A stretch of 64,000 nt of DNA from Owenia fusiformis (taxonomy: Eukaryota; Annelida; Polychaeta; Sabellida; Oweniidae), in the NCBI GenBank assembly GCA_903813345.2, contig CAIIXF020000009.1, forward strand, positions 18,067,759 to 18,131,758, in the 5' to 3' direction. Below the pieces are notes generated by a model. It saw only the letters and a list, made by a program, of their open reading frames with translations. It was not told the origin of the DNA and ran no database searches. Below, in pieces: positions 1 through 15,044 of this stretch (positions are counted from its first letter, which is position 1; each line of letters opens with the position of its first letter). The position numbers and the translations under genes are program-made.

Positions 1-1745
1 AATATATCTACATGCAAGATGACACACAATATATCTACAAGCAAGATGACACACAATATATCTACATGCAAGATGACACACAATATATCTACATGCAAGA
101 TGACACACAATATATCTACATGCAAGATGACACACAATATATCTACATGCAAGATGACACACAATATATCTACAAGAAAGATGACACACAATATATCTAC
201 ATCCAAGATGACACACAATATATCTACAAGCAAGATGACACACAATATATCTACAAGCAAGATGACACACAATATATCTACATGCAAGATGACACACAAT
301 ATATCTACATGCAAGATGACACACAATATATCTACAAGCAAGATGACACACAATATATCTACAAGCAAGATGACACACAATATATCTACAAGCAAGATGA
401 CACACAATATATCTACATGCAAGATGACACACAATATATCTACATCCAAGATGACACACAATATATCTACAAGAAAGATGACACACAACATATCTACATC
501 CAAGATGACACACAATATATCTACAAGCAAGATGACACACAATATATCTACAAGCAAGATGACACACAATATATCTACATGCAAGATGACACACAATATA
601 TCTACATGCAAGATGACACACAATATATCTACAAGCAAGATGACACACAATATATCTACATGCAAGATGACACACAATATATCTACATGCAAGATGACAC
701 ACAATATATCTACATGCAAGATGACACACAATATATCTACATGCAAGATGACACACAATATATCTACAAGAAAGATGACACACAATATATCTACATCCAA
801 GATGACACACAATATATCTACAAGCAAGATGACACACAATATATCTACAAGCAAGATGACACACAATATATCTACATGCAAGATGACACACAATATATCT
901 ACATGCAAGATGACACACAATATATCTACAAGCAAGATGACACACAATATATCTACAAGCAAGATGACACACAATATATCTACAAGCAAGATGACACACA
1001 ATATATCTACATGCAAGATGACACACAATATATCTACATCCAAGATGACACACAATATATCTACAAGAAAGATGACACACAACATATCTACATCCAAGAT
1101 GACACACAATATATCTACAAGCAAGATGACACACAATATATCTACAAGCAAGATGACACACAATATATCTACATGCAAGATGACACACAATATATCTACA
1201 TGCAAGATGACACACAATATATCTACAAGCAAGATGACACACAATATATCTACATGCAAGATGACACACAATATATCTACATGCAAGATGACACACAATA
1301 TATCTACATGCAAGATGACACACAATATATCTACATGCAAGATGACACACAATATATCTACATGCAAGATGACACACAATATATCTACATCCAAGATGAC
1401 ACACAATATATCTACATGCAAGATGACACACAATATATCTACATGCAAGATGACACACAATATATCTACATGCAAGATGACACACAATATATCTACATGC
1501 AAGATGACACACAATATATCTACATGCAAGATGACACACAATATATCTACATCCAAGATGACACACAATATATCTACAAGCAAGATGACACACAATATAT
1601 CTACATGCAAGATGACACACAATATATCTACAAGCAAGATGACACACAATATATCTACATGCAAGATGACACACAATATATCTACATGCAAGATGACACA
1701 CAATATATCTACATGCAAGATGACACACAATATATCTACAAGCAT
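1..1745. repeat. 27-bp minisatellite with 594-bp higher-order repeat
   Basis: About 64 head-to-tail 27-bp units, cut by the left window edge. Each unit contains AAGATGACACACAATATATC. Units differ mainly just before this core, where the triplet reads ATG, AAG or ATC, with a few AAGAAAG units. The order of variants recurs: the rare AACATATC unit (instead of AATATATC) occurs at 487 and again at 1081, so 22 units (594 bp) were duplicated as a block. The period is a multiple of three and two frames lack stops, giving runs such as MQDDTQYIY. That follows from the repeat and is not evidence of a protein. The unique sequence after 1745 shows no gene. Confidence 0.97.
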
Positions 1746-4700
1746 GTCAGGAAAACCCCAATTCTAGTCATCAACACCATAACCCTGATTCTCCATCAGT
1801 GTATTACCCTCTGACAGTTTGATGCACATACAATCTTAACCATCTCAAATGCAGCCTTCATAAGACAATCCCCATGTGTAATAAATCAGGTGATCCAGTT
1901 AATAGATGTACACGACTCACATTAAAATGCAGTGTCTGTCAAAGATACTACAACTTACCGGCATAAGGATCTAGACAATGAGCTTATAGATGCTATCTTC
2001 ATAAAACATGGAATTTAGTTTGATAAAACACTAGTATTAATTGGAAAGATAGATTTATATACCAGTCAAGAAAGATTATTGCAATTAAAATCAGCTTCAG
2101 GTAGAGCTTCTGTACATAGATAGATAGTTGAGATATGAGAAGATGTGTTAAAGACTTGTTTATTGTCAATAAACACACAGAGATGACAGAAAATCAATCA
2201 AAACTTATTAGAAATATGTATCTAACACATGAAAACAATAGTCAATGTTTCTGAGTTAGGCCCCTATCTGCCTGGAGATCTGATTTATTCAATGCTGGTG
2301 ATTGGATACATGTATCAACAAGTAACTTTTAAACAAACAACTATCAAACAAACAAACAAACCAATTACAACATGCAAGTACATTACTTAAAAAAATATAT
2401 TAGTAAAATGGCCATTTTCTCCCTCAAATAAGCTTCAATTATCAAAAGAAACGATTTTGAAATCTTTCATGGTACTCAGCTAGACCCAATGCTCATTTCT
2501 AAAAGAACCATGGGATTCATGAAATGTTTTTGTCTTTACTGATATTTCCATACTACAGACATGAAAGACTTCCTAATTCATCAATTCATTTATTGATAGA
2601 ATTTTGGAAGAAATAAATAATTTCAATTTTCTGCTTGGCTCCATATCAATCCCCAGTAAGCCTCTGTCAGTGTATGATGGATAGCATTTTGCTTCCCTTC
2701 ACTTCCCTATAACCTGTAGGACATGCTACTCTATCTGCTTCTTTGACCAATTTGTCAGTGAGTTCAGAGGCTTTTTTACTATCTACCATGCTCTTTTGAC
2801 CAACTGAGAATGGGTTAAGATACTTTTGACATTTTTGGTATCTAGTTGCCTTTTGCCAAGTAGTTATGCATCAAGCCTTTGCTAACCACCTCTGATCATA
2901 ACACAGACACGTTCTACATTGGAGAATTAGTAGCTTCATGTTGCCAATTGTGTTTCATGAGTATCATTAGATTAGTGAATGTTATGCTGTATCACCTTCA
3001 GTGATATATCCCCTTAGTAAGAGTGTATGTATGTCAAGAGATCAACATAACCACCTTAACACATTTCTCAATAGATGCTGCACGGTGCAATGGCATTTGA
3101 GGCCTAGTCTTCATAACTACCTGGTAAATGACGTCAGATGGTGGACTGATTTAGATGACGTAGCATGCCATCATGAATAGAACAAATACACACATTGTGA
3201 CTTCTTTCACAAATCGTTATGGTACAAAGGCTGCTATTTGACAGCATGGGCAATTATTTCATCAAAACATTTTTCAATATAATAAACGCTTAGTATTCTA
3301 TATTTTATCAATGTCTCTTCAGGTTATTATTGTTGACATTGAAGAGCAAATATTGAATGTACATGTACGTTAAAAAATGTTGAAATAAAAACATTGAAAA
3401 AATCATCGCTGTTACAAAGTCGATCTCATATCTGACATAGATTGATTTTTATAGCATGTTTATCAATAATGTTTACTGCAGGCCTGATTATTGTATTTCC
3501 TGTTAGAAATAGTCTAAATTGATAAAAGGACATAGCCTCACACCCCAGATAATCCAAGTAACAGTCAAGATAATCCAAGTAACATTCAAGCCTGCCATAA
3601 GACCATTCTAACTAAAACCTGCATAATAATGTGAATACTAGTAGATAAAGTGGTGTTTACATATATCTTGTAAGGTGTTCACATTGCAAGGTGTTCATAT
3701 TATAGAGGTGTTTACAAACAGGATTAAAAGAATATAGTATGTTTTTCCTATCTATCTATTTCTTGTTGCCTAATTTTTAAAATTCTATTATAATATATCT
3801 TTCTTTAATATTGATGCTTACATTTTCTGAATTCCCTTAGTTAGTCAGATTATTCTCTGACTAGACCATATATTTCTAGTTTTGATGTTTTGAAGATCTC
3901 AATGGTCTCAAATGATATTTCATAATGTAGTGCCAAACTCCAGATTTCTCACAACAAACTCTCATTGGGTATATCAAAAATCACAGCTCATCTAAAGAGT
4001 GTTTGATGAATTTCAGCTCTTTCAAAGGGTACACTTCTGTTGAGAAAAGATCTAAACTGAGAAACAACTACAGATACCATGGCTAATCAACATGAATTCC
4101 CAGCTCATCTAAAGAGTATTTGATGAATTTCAGCTCTTTCAAATGGTACTCTTCTGTTGAGAAAAGATCTAAACTGAGAAACAACTACAGATACCATGGC
4201 TAATCAACATGAATTCCCCACCTCAATTCTATAAATAAATTGACATCCATCTGTAAAGTTGTTTGATCCGTGAATTGGGAATTCTACTAGATACCTCAGA
4301 TTTGTAAATAGGGTGTAACATATTCCACCCTGGTATATATCAGGGGGTGAAAAGGGGTATTACCCAGTAATCATTTCTCAGCTTAGAGAATTTGGAACAC
4401 TTAGGATATAAAGATTTGTAAATATTCATTTTCAGATTATTCTATTCTGACTTTTATCTCTTGAATAAAATTAAAGTGAAACCTTTGAAATCAATGAACA
4501 TTTGTATAAATCTCTATAACCAATGGATTTAATAAACAGTTGACCTTTTGAGGTTTGAAAGACTACTTCATAAAAAATTGCCATTTTAATTTCTATTTGG
4601 CATTATATTTCATAAGTCAATAGTTGAGTTGAATATATGTACTTAATCTATATAATTATGAGAATGATTGAGATTTATGGAAACCATATATTTATTATTC

Positions 4701-5733
4701 TACTGGGTAATTATTACAGTTCTAACACACCAAGTAAATTGTTGATTCTAGATTATACAGTGAAATTACACGTTTCATACTCGATTAACAGTTACAACTG
4801 CAAATTCGTTCTTTCTGCTTTCATGTGGTAACATTCAGAATAAACAGATTGAGAATAAGTTTCTATTAATGAGAGATCCTGATTGGATCTGAACAAAATC
4901 CTGGTACCCATTTAATTTACGATTGTTTTTCTCTATTATTTTGCAACAGACAACCACAACAATTTTGAATAAACATTGCATTGCAAAAAAGGAGTTTCAA
5001 TTCAGAGTTGAGCTTGTAATGGTTTGAACAACATTAAATGGATCAAACAGCAGCTTTACTTAATTTCCTCACACAATGTCAGCAGTGAAGTAGATTAAGA
5101 GATGCATCTATCAAAATTATCATTTGATACCGCAAAGTCATTTCATGTATGTTTTATCAACCTGGAAAGCTGTGAGTTAATAGTGATTACAAAAACAAAT
5201 GTTTGAAACCCATATCGCATCCCTATAAGGGGAGGAAATACATCTTCTGTGATATAAGATAGAATTCAATATGGCCCTATGTCAATCAAAGTTGTGATAT
5301 GGAAATTAATTTGGTGACATATGATTTAATCTGGTGAAATATAATTCAATATGGTGGTATATATTTCAATATGGTGATATATCATTCAATTCAATATAAA
5401 CCAGTTTCTTCTTATGGTAACATTCTTTTCAATGTGGTAACATACTTTTCAATGTGGTAACATACTGTTTAATGTGGTAACATACTGTTTAATGTGGTCA
5501 CTTATATGCAGTTTAATACGGTAGACTCTTAACATCAATTGATAAGACACAATATAACATGAACATACTAGAGATGCATCATTCATTGGAGGAAATGGCT
5601 AAATCATTAAAACACATCAAAAGATACTACCATTCGTTAACAAACAACCATAAAATATACTGATAAACTGTGACATTTCATTCAATAAAAATGTAACTTA
5701 AAAAATCATGAACGGAATTAAAAAAAATATTAC
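1746..5733. other. AT-rich non-coding stretch, no gene recognised
   Basis: No convincing exon was seen on either strand. It holds a 118-bp tandem duplication (3983-4218), a short 23-bp duplication near 3545-3590, and degenerate AATATGGTGATATAT-type and AATGTGGTAACATAC-type short repeats at about 5280-5510. One perfect TGACGTCA site occurs at 3129. If the ZMIZ gene continues to the left of the window, this is intronic sequence of that gene. Confidence 0.5.
3983..4218. repeat. 118-bp tandem duplication
   Basis: Two adjacent copies of a 118-bp segment, beginning CAGCTCATCTAAAGAGT at 3983 and again at 4101, with only a few substitutions. There is no ORF. It looks like a recent local duplication. 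Confidence 0.93.
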
Positions 5734-5937
5734 CTTCTAAGTTCTCAATAGGCGATGCATCTGGAGTCTCTTTAACAAAGTTTACGTAATCCATGTTGAC
5801 AATTAAATGTGAATTCAATATGTGTTTATATAATTCTGTATGTAGATTTACAATATGCAGTTCTTCTATGAACAAATGTCCTTAATAAAGTTCCATAGAC
5901 GTTCCTCCAGGGATTCTAAAATCGCGTCACGATGTTG
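5734..5937 (-). pseudogene. candidate exon of an unrecognised gene, with a one-base frameshift
   Basis: On the minus strand an acceptor-like ACATTTGACAG precedes position 5937, and a donor GAAG|GTAAT follows 5734. The first part reads QHRDAILESLEERLWNFIK and then meets a stop. About one base further on, a second frame stays open to the donor and contains residues such as LYKHILNSHLIVNMDYVNF and ETPDASPIENLEG. Both parts look like real protein (charged helical residues, little low complexity). They would form one exon of about 205 bp if one base were missing near 5878-5882. I do not recognise the family. It could be a decayed exon copy, an exon of a gene nested in the ZMIZ intron, an assembly error, or chance. 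The second part alone could also be a start exon, because it contains an ATG at 5794. Confidence 0.4.
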
Positions 5938-8900
5938 CTGTCAAATGTGTTAATAACCAACATGATTGTTCAATGTAGAGTACTCTACTGTCAATCGCTG
6001 CAGGAGAGCTACTGTTTTAATGTTTCATGAAGACAACTGTTTTCCTAATAATTATATGTATATGTAATTTCCTACTATAGTAAAAATATGTTGTACGAAA
6101 CAATAGGTGCAATTTTGCAATTAAAAATCCTCTCCTTCAGACTGGTTTCAAACAGTGTCAATTATTTTTACACCAAATGATCCACTGAGATTTCAAATGA
6201 GTACATAAGTTTGAATATGTGGTGAACTGTGTTTGATTTGTATCAAATTCTCCAATTTTCATCATCATCCCGTATTCTCACTGAATGAATATGAAACCAC
6301 ACAGGCTGCATCAAGTATAAACTTTGAACAATTATGCATTTGAAAGTTTTATCTCTATATTGATGTGCTCAGTCTTTACCTACCAATGAGGCTGTAGGTT
6401 CACTGAGTGGTTTGAGCTGTTAGTGATTTATATCCTGAGGTAAAGAAACACTAAGTAAATCATCTATGGTACATCAATGAAGTTTCATCTTCTTCAATAC
6501 AACCATCCCGTACAACAGTGAAATGCTGGACCATAGAGTAATTGCAACTTCTCTACAACATCCAGTGATGTAGTTTTATCAAATCTCACTTTATAGAGCC
6601 CTTTCAGAATTTGAACATTTTTTTGAATTTTATGACCTTGTATTTCGAAATATCAAGATTTCCAGATATTATACTTTTTAACAATTTGAAATGTTTCCCT
6701 CTATTTTCTTTGGTTTTCCTCTATGTTTATTTCATGGATAAAATAGAGAAGGAAAGACTGACTGGGATAGGTTTAGGGCAATAAGTCAAGTTAACTACAG
6801 ATGTGAAAACTATTTGCTACCTTTTAACAACATCAAAAAATATAATCACACTATAGATAACAGATGATGACCTTGAATAGCCTACAAAACATGAAATTAT
6901 GAGAAAAAGACAAAGAGTCACTGCATCTTTAAAAGTGCTCCATCATGAAAAATTGCAAAATCGTCCTGACACACATCCTGAAAAATAACTTAAACTTTGT
7001 GTATGTTTAACAAATATATTACATATAGTCTGTGTTGGCACTTATCTCAAATGAGTTGAAGCAATAGGTTAAGTATACAAGTGAGCACATTTTAATCAAA
7101 GTTGTGTACTTTTTGTAAATTGCTCATGATAAAAATGGGCAGCAGTATTCTTAATTGCAAAATAGATTGAAATGGGAGTAATTAACAAGGAAAAAATAAT
7201 ACAGGTGTAACGCTGACAGTCTAAATTATACAGAAATCTCAGAAAATCTCTGAAAATGAAAAGTGAAAATGAAACTTTCTCTCATAGATTGTTACAGTAA
7301 CCAGTGTAATTTCTGAATGATGCTAGAACAAGTGAACTATCATTCAAATTGTGATCAATCAATTATGTTGGACAGGTGATTGAGCCTCTAATTGACAATT
7401 GATTGATGCTCAACCTCTTCGTTTTATGTCTTCATACATTCCCTGTTATGTTTTAACAATAAAACTGTAACATTTTAACAATAGACGTTTTACTTGAAAT
7501 AATAGATCATTGAGATTACAGTCATATGCACAGATCCAAAAGTGGGCCAAGTACCCAACTAGCTATGTTTTATGATGCCAACCTATTAAATAAATGTTCA
7601 AAACACAGAACTACCAAACAAGAGTATAGACTGGTCCAATAAACAACACAAGAAATGACTCTAGCTGATCCTCTTCTCCATTTAATTTTTTTGCGAATGT
7701 GCACCAGATTGAGTATTTTAAGAAATTGAATGGTTTGATGGTTGTGATTCAGACCGTGTTTAAATAATACATTGTTTTCGTGATGTTTGAATTGTAATTC
7801 AATGATTGATTTAGGTTTTTAAAGTTTAGTGTGAAACATATGTATCAGTATTTAATATAAAATCTATATTTATTGTTTTTTTCTGGATTATGTAGATCAG
7901 AGCAAATGAATGAAATTTTAAAAACAACTTTTTAAGAAAAAATTTAAAATATCACAATACCAGACCACAGAAAATGATAAATCAAAAATGAATAAAAAGT
8001 GATCATAAGATCATAAATTCTCGACAAAACTCATCATTATTCTATTTTCTGCATTTCTTCATATGTTGAACTGTGAAGATCCAGAGATATCGCAAACTTC
8101 ATAGACAAAAATAGAACACCTTTTGACAACTCAAAACATTTATATTCCATGTAGCTAAGGTTAGATAGATGCCCTGTGTAATGTCTTGGGGCTCTCTTGT
8201 CTATCAATGTACCACTTCTTAAGTTAACTTCTCCTTCAAAATATATCATACAACGCTTGAGAAGTGGAATTCAGTCCATAATGTTTTTGCTACATTTAAG
8301 TAATTTTTAGGTGGAAAAAATCATATCCAAACTGGTATACTGGTTAACTTTAAAAGAGTTTGACTGCATTTTTAAAAGCTTCTGGGTTTCAGGGCCACTT
8401 ACTAATAAATACTCTCATTCTGATTTCTTGATATATATGTGTTGTATGTTTCTTAAATTCTCCAAATGCATAGCTTTGTGTATTTCTGTATTGCTCTGCC
8501 TCTTTATCAGTGTCAGAAAGAGAATATTTTTTTAAATTTAAAATTTATTAGACTTAACTTATATACAAAAACAGAGAAATTTACAAAAAATATTACAATT
8601 AGAAAGAGAATATAGTGGTAGCCTTTGAGGGGGAGATGGTAACTTCTGATTTTATCGATGCAAAATTAAATAAAAATAGTTCGGAAGAATTTGCATCAAA
8701 GTCTTGCATCAAGCCCATGTGAAACCGTATTATATCTATTCCAAGGTATGATAATGGATACAGAGGGAGAGACATGTATACAGGACTACATAGAAGAATG
8801 TCTCAATTTGAAATGGATCAGTTAAATAGTGAAAGAGCATGAAAGGAAAGCCTTCTAACTCAGGCATAATGCCAACAATTTCTTTATTCATGGTACATAA

Positions 8901-9343
8901 TCTTGCCTGATCCCAACACTGATCTACTTCAGTCTAGGGGAATTCTGGGCGAATTGCATTGCATACAAAACATATAAAGCATTAAACAGTTCAGATCTTG
9001 TCAATGAACTGAGGGATTGGGGTGATCAGATCAATAAATGATTTCTCTCATAGAATAGAAATTGTCCTTTTATTTGATACGATAAGACCAATGTAAATGC
9101 TATCTATTGCCCCATGTATACACATCTTGGATAACCCAGGTATGACGTTTTCATATGTGTCATTGAAACTGGTACGAAGTGAGTATATGCATACCAAAGA
9201 TCTATCATCCAGTTATCATACCCAAGTTGGAGAGCCAAACAGGTCTGAACCTTTGGCACAATGAGACAATTTGTTAAATGTGACCCTTAGTGCAATATAT
9301 TCCCTTAGCACAATCAGAGGTGTCACGGTCATTTGGTACATTG
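5938..9343. other. AT-rich non-coding stretch, no gene recognised
   Basis: Only short chance ORFs (about 70 codons or fewer) occur here. No splice-flanked coding block, RNA gene or clear transposon end was seen. Confidence 0.45.
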
Positions 9344-9704
9344 TGACCCCTCTGCACAATGTGACCCCTCTGCAAAATTTGACCACTTTGCACAATGTGA
9401 CCCCTCTGCACAATGTGACCCCTCTGCACAATGTGACCCCTCTTCACGATGTGACCCCTCTGCACAATGTGACCCCTCTGCACAATGTGACCCCTCTTCA
9501 CGATGTGACCCCTCTTCACGATGTGACCCCTCTGCACAATGTGACCCCTCTGCACAATGTGACCCCTCTGCACAATGTGACCCCTCTACACATTGTGACC
9601 CCTCTGCACAATATGACCCCTCTGCACAATGTGACCCCTCTGCACGATGTGACCCCTCTTCACGATGTGACCCCTCTGCATAATGTGACCCCTCTACATA
9701 ATGT
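9344..9704. repeat. 18-bp minisatellite
   Basis: Twenty tandem 18-bp units of the form GACCCCTCTGCACAATGT, with CTTCACGATG and CTACACATTG variants. The period is a multiple of three and the unit lacks stops in several frames on both strands, so ORF-like runs (for example repeats of HNVTPL) appear. They have no other support as genes. Confidence 0.97.
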
Positions 9705-12700
9705 TTAGAGTTTAGAGGATTACTGACTTAATTCAAGACTTTAATTCTTTTTTTTGCCCTTTTCATAAGTCTGTTTTTCATTTCATCTTCCCTAAATATG
9801 CTACTAGCACAACAGCTTGCACTTAGATTTTATATTCTAAAATGATTAACTCCATTCATATGTAATATTTAGGAAAATTGCTCACATCAAGGGTTGGCAT
9901 TTTAATCATTTTCTAATATCCGAAACACAAATGTAGAAACATTAAATGTAATTGATTTTGTTGAATTATCGCTTTTTAAATAATTCATTCAGTTGCTAAA
10001 TTAATGTTTATTTACATTTCTCATTCACACTTTTTCAGGACAAATCTAGTATATCTCTTAAGATGAAGTTTAATACTATACCTCTAAACCTTGATAAAAT
10101 GTGTATCATACAAATATATAAAGCATATTAAATTATAAACACTGTAGTATGAAACTCCTACTGCTTACTTATACCATGTTTTACCACTGGGTTCTGTTTT
10201 TATTCAATTTAGAGGTCCACGATTAGTGAAATTCAATCCCCTTGACATAAAATGTTTTCTTTCAAAACTGTTTAATTCGATTTAACTTTTTTGTATGTTT
10301 TATCTTAGCAGCTAACCAGTTCACAAAACAGACACACCTTCGTGAGATGCATATTCGTTTTTACTTAAATATGATATGTTATCAAAAAAGTCTTGTGATA
10401 ACTATTTAGTGAGAACAGAATACATGTCAAGTTGTAAATATTCAAGATAAGACTGTAATTAAATTAGAATATACATTTAGCTACATCTGACATCTAACAT
10501 TTTAAGATGTAGCTGCATCTTAAATCTAGCTGCATCTAACATCTAAAATCTAGCTACATCTAATATCTAGCTACATCTAAAATCTAGCTACATCACATTT
10601 AAGACAACTCAGAAATCCAATGCTTTTAATAAATTTCAGAGAAAAAGCCATTATGAAGAAAAAAAACAATAAAAGTGCTTAAAAGATATTGAGTTCTCAT
10701 TTTCTTGAAGAAACCAGATCTTGCCTGTTGATAATGTGATTAATCTAGGGGAATTCAGCCTTGCTTGATTTATTTTTGATGTATTTACATATTTATGAGT
10801 TTGTTTAGCATTTATTGTCATGTTCAATGTATTTGTGTATCAATTCATTAAAGATGATTGTGCAATGAAAATGTCAGAAGATGAAAGTTTCTTATGTGCA
10901 TATCTTAATTGTTACGTATCCCAGTAATTGATCTTAAAAATCAAAATAAACTACAAAAAATTGAAATATCTCGTACTTCTGAGGGAATAGACTCAGAATC
11001 AGACCCTAATTTTATCTCCATAAACTCTAGGTTCACAGCAATCAACCTTCAATTATAAATCCAATGGCCACCTTCAATCAACCAGATTTGTTTGTGACCA
11101 TATTTGGGCATCATTTTAATCAGGCGAAAGTGCAGTTTTCCATTACAGTGGCAATAAAGACATAACATTATTTCTTTGTAATGAACTATTCTTGCATGAC
11201 AGAATTCCAGCGTGACACAGATTATCAGTTTGTAGAAATTATCAAAGTGCATATACATGTATATCTTTTATTGCTTTTCTGTTGAAATAACAATGACGAA
11301 TGAGTTATATACATGTAAGCTATATCAAATATATGAATGATGGTTTATGAGGTAACATAAACACAGTTATTCTATCCTGAACCTAGAGATCCATTTTATA
11401 AACTATTCTCAAAGCAAACAAAACACATTTAACAATTAAACGTTTATATTGATGAAAACGCTCTGATATTAATCTTTATGAAATTAATAATTTATGATTT
11501 TGAAATTAAGCTAATAAATTAATAAATATAAGGTCAGGACTCAAGAATACAATTTGTGTTTTCTTTCATCTCCATTTTAACATATCAGTTTATTCACGAT
11601 CTGGCACAATATTTATTACACTCTGTTATGTCCTGAATCCAATACTAAATATTGTCATAATTGAAAAAATACATAATGTTCAGGGATATATTAAAATGCA
11701 TTAATAATTCAAGATATGTGATTTCCTCATCGTTTGAGCTTTGCAGTTTTTGGTTGCAAGAATATAGAATAGAAGTGAAATAGTCTTAGACAAAGGATGA
11801 AATATAATCATATTTAGAATAACATACATACACCTGTAATGGAATTCCATGTGAATTACACATATACATGTACATCTATCAACGGTCAACAGGCCATGGA
11901 AATCTGATGTGTTCCATTTAGGGAGGTGTTCCTCTTAAATCTAGGTGTTCTTGCCAGATTTTACTGCATTTGATAATGTGGAGACTAACAAATTACTTTA
12001 GAATTATTTTTATATAATGCTTGTTCAACTGATATGATTGCTCATTGTTGCAAGGTTAAACAGAGCATCAATAGTCTACAATCAGATTTTGTCAAATATT
12101 GTTTTTATAAACTTATTTACTCATTGCTCAATTTGAAGAATTACATCTGTAAACTATATAAAAATATTAGAAAATCATCTGGTTTAAAGTTTAAGAGACA
12201 AATAGACATAATAATCAAATATAAAAATATGAAAAAATGTTGGATCAAGAGATACTTTTGTTATTCAGGTTCAAATCTCTCCCTATGAATATAAAGTGAG
12301 GATAAATCAATGAAGTGTAATGTTATCTTTGCTGAAATTAGATCATCTATTATTGATCCTATTCTAGGTTTAGAAACGGTACCTCAGAGTGTATTATGTA
12401 ACTCACAGCTTATTTGTGCAAAACACAAGGTGTATTTTACCCTTTGCATTCGTTTGACTTCACTTCTTAAACGAGAGCTTCGTCTGTAGTTTAAATAGAC
12501 TCTGCACGCAGGGTAGGTGTATTTGAGTAACACATATATATGATTTTTCATACACACTCAACATGTGGTATATTTTACATAACTGACTCATGGCTACTTA
12601 ATTTCAGTATTTTATGTAACATGCACACTCAAAAGCGCATGACAAAAGTAATGGCATCTTACAAAACAAATTGATATGAAATTGTTTCATTTGAGTTCTG

Positions 12701-15040
12701 CCTACACATCTTGTCAAAGACGATCAATTAGATATCTGAATTTGATAAACTACACATACGGTCATATTACATTTGTATTGATTAGTAAATATGCAGTAGA
12801 TAGATATCTAGGAGTCGCTATTATGCTGTTGTTAACATTAGATCCGTCCTCTAGTAATATCCTAAATACATCTGCCTATTTGAGTTTTGCTAATTAGAAA
12901 TATATTTGCAATTTACGCTAATCATCAAAGCACTATTTATTAGTTTTTTAAAGAAAATCATACTTGTCTATTTCATTGGGTATCATTTCACCAAGGCACC
13001 ATTTCACCAGATCACTTTTTCACATGGCACCTTTTTATCAGTGTACCATTTAATAATAGCACTATTTCAATAGATCATTATGAACATGATGTATATGTGT
13101 AATGATGTATAAGGAGAGTTAAACAAAAATGCTGGATCAGCATTTTCTTTCTATAAGGCTACATTTTTTCATTTATCAGAAGTACCAAACCAATGTAAGC
13201 TATTTCACTGACCTCTTTTTATATATTAATATTTATGGATCATACAACCTAGTTTAAGGACTCAGTTAATAATAATTAATCATAACAACAACTTCACCTT
13301 GTGCTAAAAAACTATATTTTGCATTATCTCACATGTAAGCCACACACCTTACAACAGTCACGTAATTGACAACTACCAGATTAGGCCAGAATTTCCGAAA
13401 TGAAAGCATCCTGAAAATGAAATGTTTTATCACTGGATGAACCCTTGAGAATATCATTGCGCAAGATTTGGGTTAAGATGATACTAAGATAATATGTTTT
13501 TTAAGAATACATTGTAATAGGACAGTGAGTAAATATATGCGTAACAGGAAAATTGAAAGGAATTTAACATAGTTGCAAAACAATAAGTAGGAATTGATAA
13601 GATTGCCATACCATCTCCACAAACATTCATTTTGTATATCAGTTCATTATGCATGCCTGACATCTATAAACAATACAGATAAACATTTTCATCATTTTGT
13701 CAAAGTTGCAACATAAAATCATCATGTGAACATTCTCTGACCACAAATGAGTTGCAAACATGTTAATGGTTTTAACTGTAATTCAATTAAGGTAGACCAG
13801 TATGAGTATTTTCATGATTACAATTCCCAGTTCCAATATTTCACGAAACAGGTAATATCTGCCAAAATTTTATGGTGACATTTCCACATTATTATAGAAT
13901 ACATATTTCAATGTCAATTTTTGTTTGTTAAAATGATGCTAAAATGACATTTATCTGATTATTTGTACATTTTTTATAAAAGCATGGAACTACCTTACAT
14001 GCCTCACTGTTTCGTATATTTACATGTATGTGGAGGTGAGAATGGGTAAGCTGGCTAATTAACCCTAATATTAAACATGAAGCTGTGTATTATGACAATA
14101 TTGCAAACAGGTCATATAGCCATCTAATTAGGTCAATCTACATCAGCAAGTGTGACAGTCAAGCCAAGACAATCTGCATCACAGATTGAATGCTGCTTTA
14201 AAACACCTCCAGCTCTTCTCATCTTTACTTTCTACAATCCATCCTTAATTTGTCAGAATGTTGGAGTGAATTTCTCATAATAAAGATATACTCACACAGA
14301 TTGGAAATACTACAGCAGGTGTTTCATTAGATACTACACTGTACCATGCAGTTGTGTGTTTCTGCTTGGTCACTAAAAGAGGACAAAATTCTCTTGCTAT
14401 TTATCCATGAATAAGCGGCTATAAATGGTCAGACATCTCCAATTTTTATTATATAATCCATTGTTATTGTTACTTCCTCGTTTAAATTGAATATCTAACT
14501 ATGAGCTTTGTCGGCCTTGTGTTAATTACAGTTCTGAAAGACTGTTAAACTGCATCCAAAACAATGTTAACAATGTTAACACCTTTTCAATTTTCAGAGC
14601 ATGTATCCAAAAGTGTTTTTTTCAATCATAGCATCCATCTAAAACTTTGTTTTCTAATCTTAACATCTCATCCAAAACTTGGTTTTCAATTTCGTTAAAC
14701 ATAACCAAGAACTAGGCACTCAGTACAGTGTTAATGTATTGCATATCAAGGATTTCTATTTACAACACACACCATACCAGAGTCTAATTAGAACACTAAT
14801 AACCTGTCAAACACCTATTAAAACAACATCTTCATGTGAAATCTATGAGCATCTCCCATTGAGATAGCTCTCACTGGTTAATTAATTAGAACAGTGCAAG
14901 TTGTGATTGTTTAATGGCCAATTTAAAGGGCAACATGAATGAAGTGTAAATTCAGCCCTTCCAAGGGTTTATAACATGAGGATAAAGTTTCAAACTTTTG
15001 ATTCTAAAAATAGAGAAAATAGACAGACAGACAGCCAGAG
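9705..15040. other. AT-rich non-coding stretch with small repeats
   Basis: No gene recognised. A short cluster of CATCTAAAATCTAGCTA-type repeats of about 17 bp lies at 10480-10590. A degenerate run of CACCATTTCACC-like motifs is at 12975-13075. The 62-84-codon ORFs here look like chance. Confidence 0.45.
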
Positions 15041-15044
15041 TTAA

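Noticed and set aside
12-1814. 600- and 582-codon open frames over the first minisatellite (MQDDTQYIY repeats)
   Set aside because: They arise automatically because the 27-bp unit has no stop in two frames; there is no unique domain, signal or splice context, and the frame is cut by the window edge.
9271-9708. Open frames of 99-145 codons over the 18-bp array on both strands
   Set aside because: By-product of a stop-free 18-bp unit; three overlapping frames look equally good, which real coding sequence would not show.
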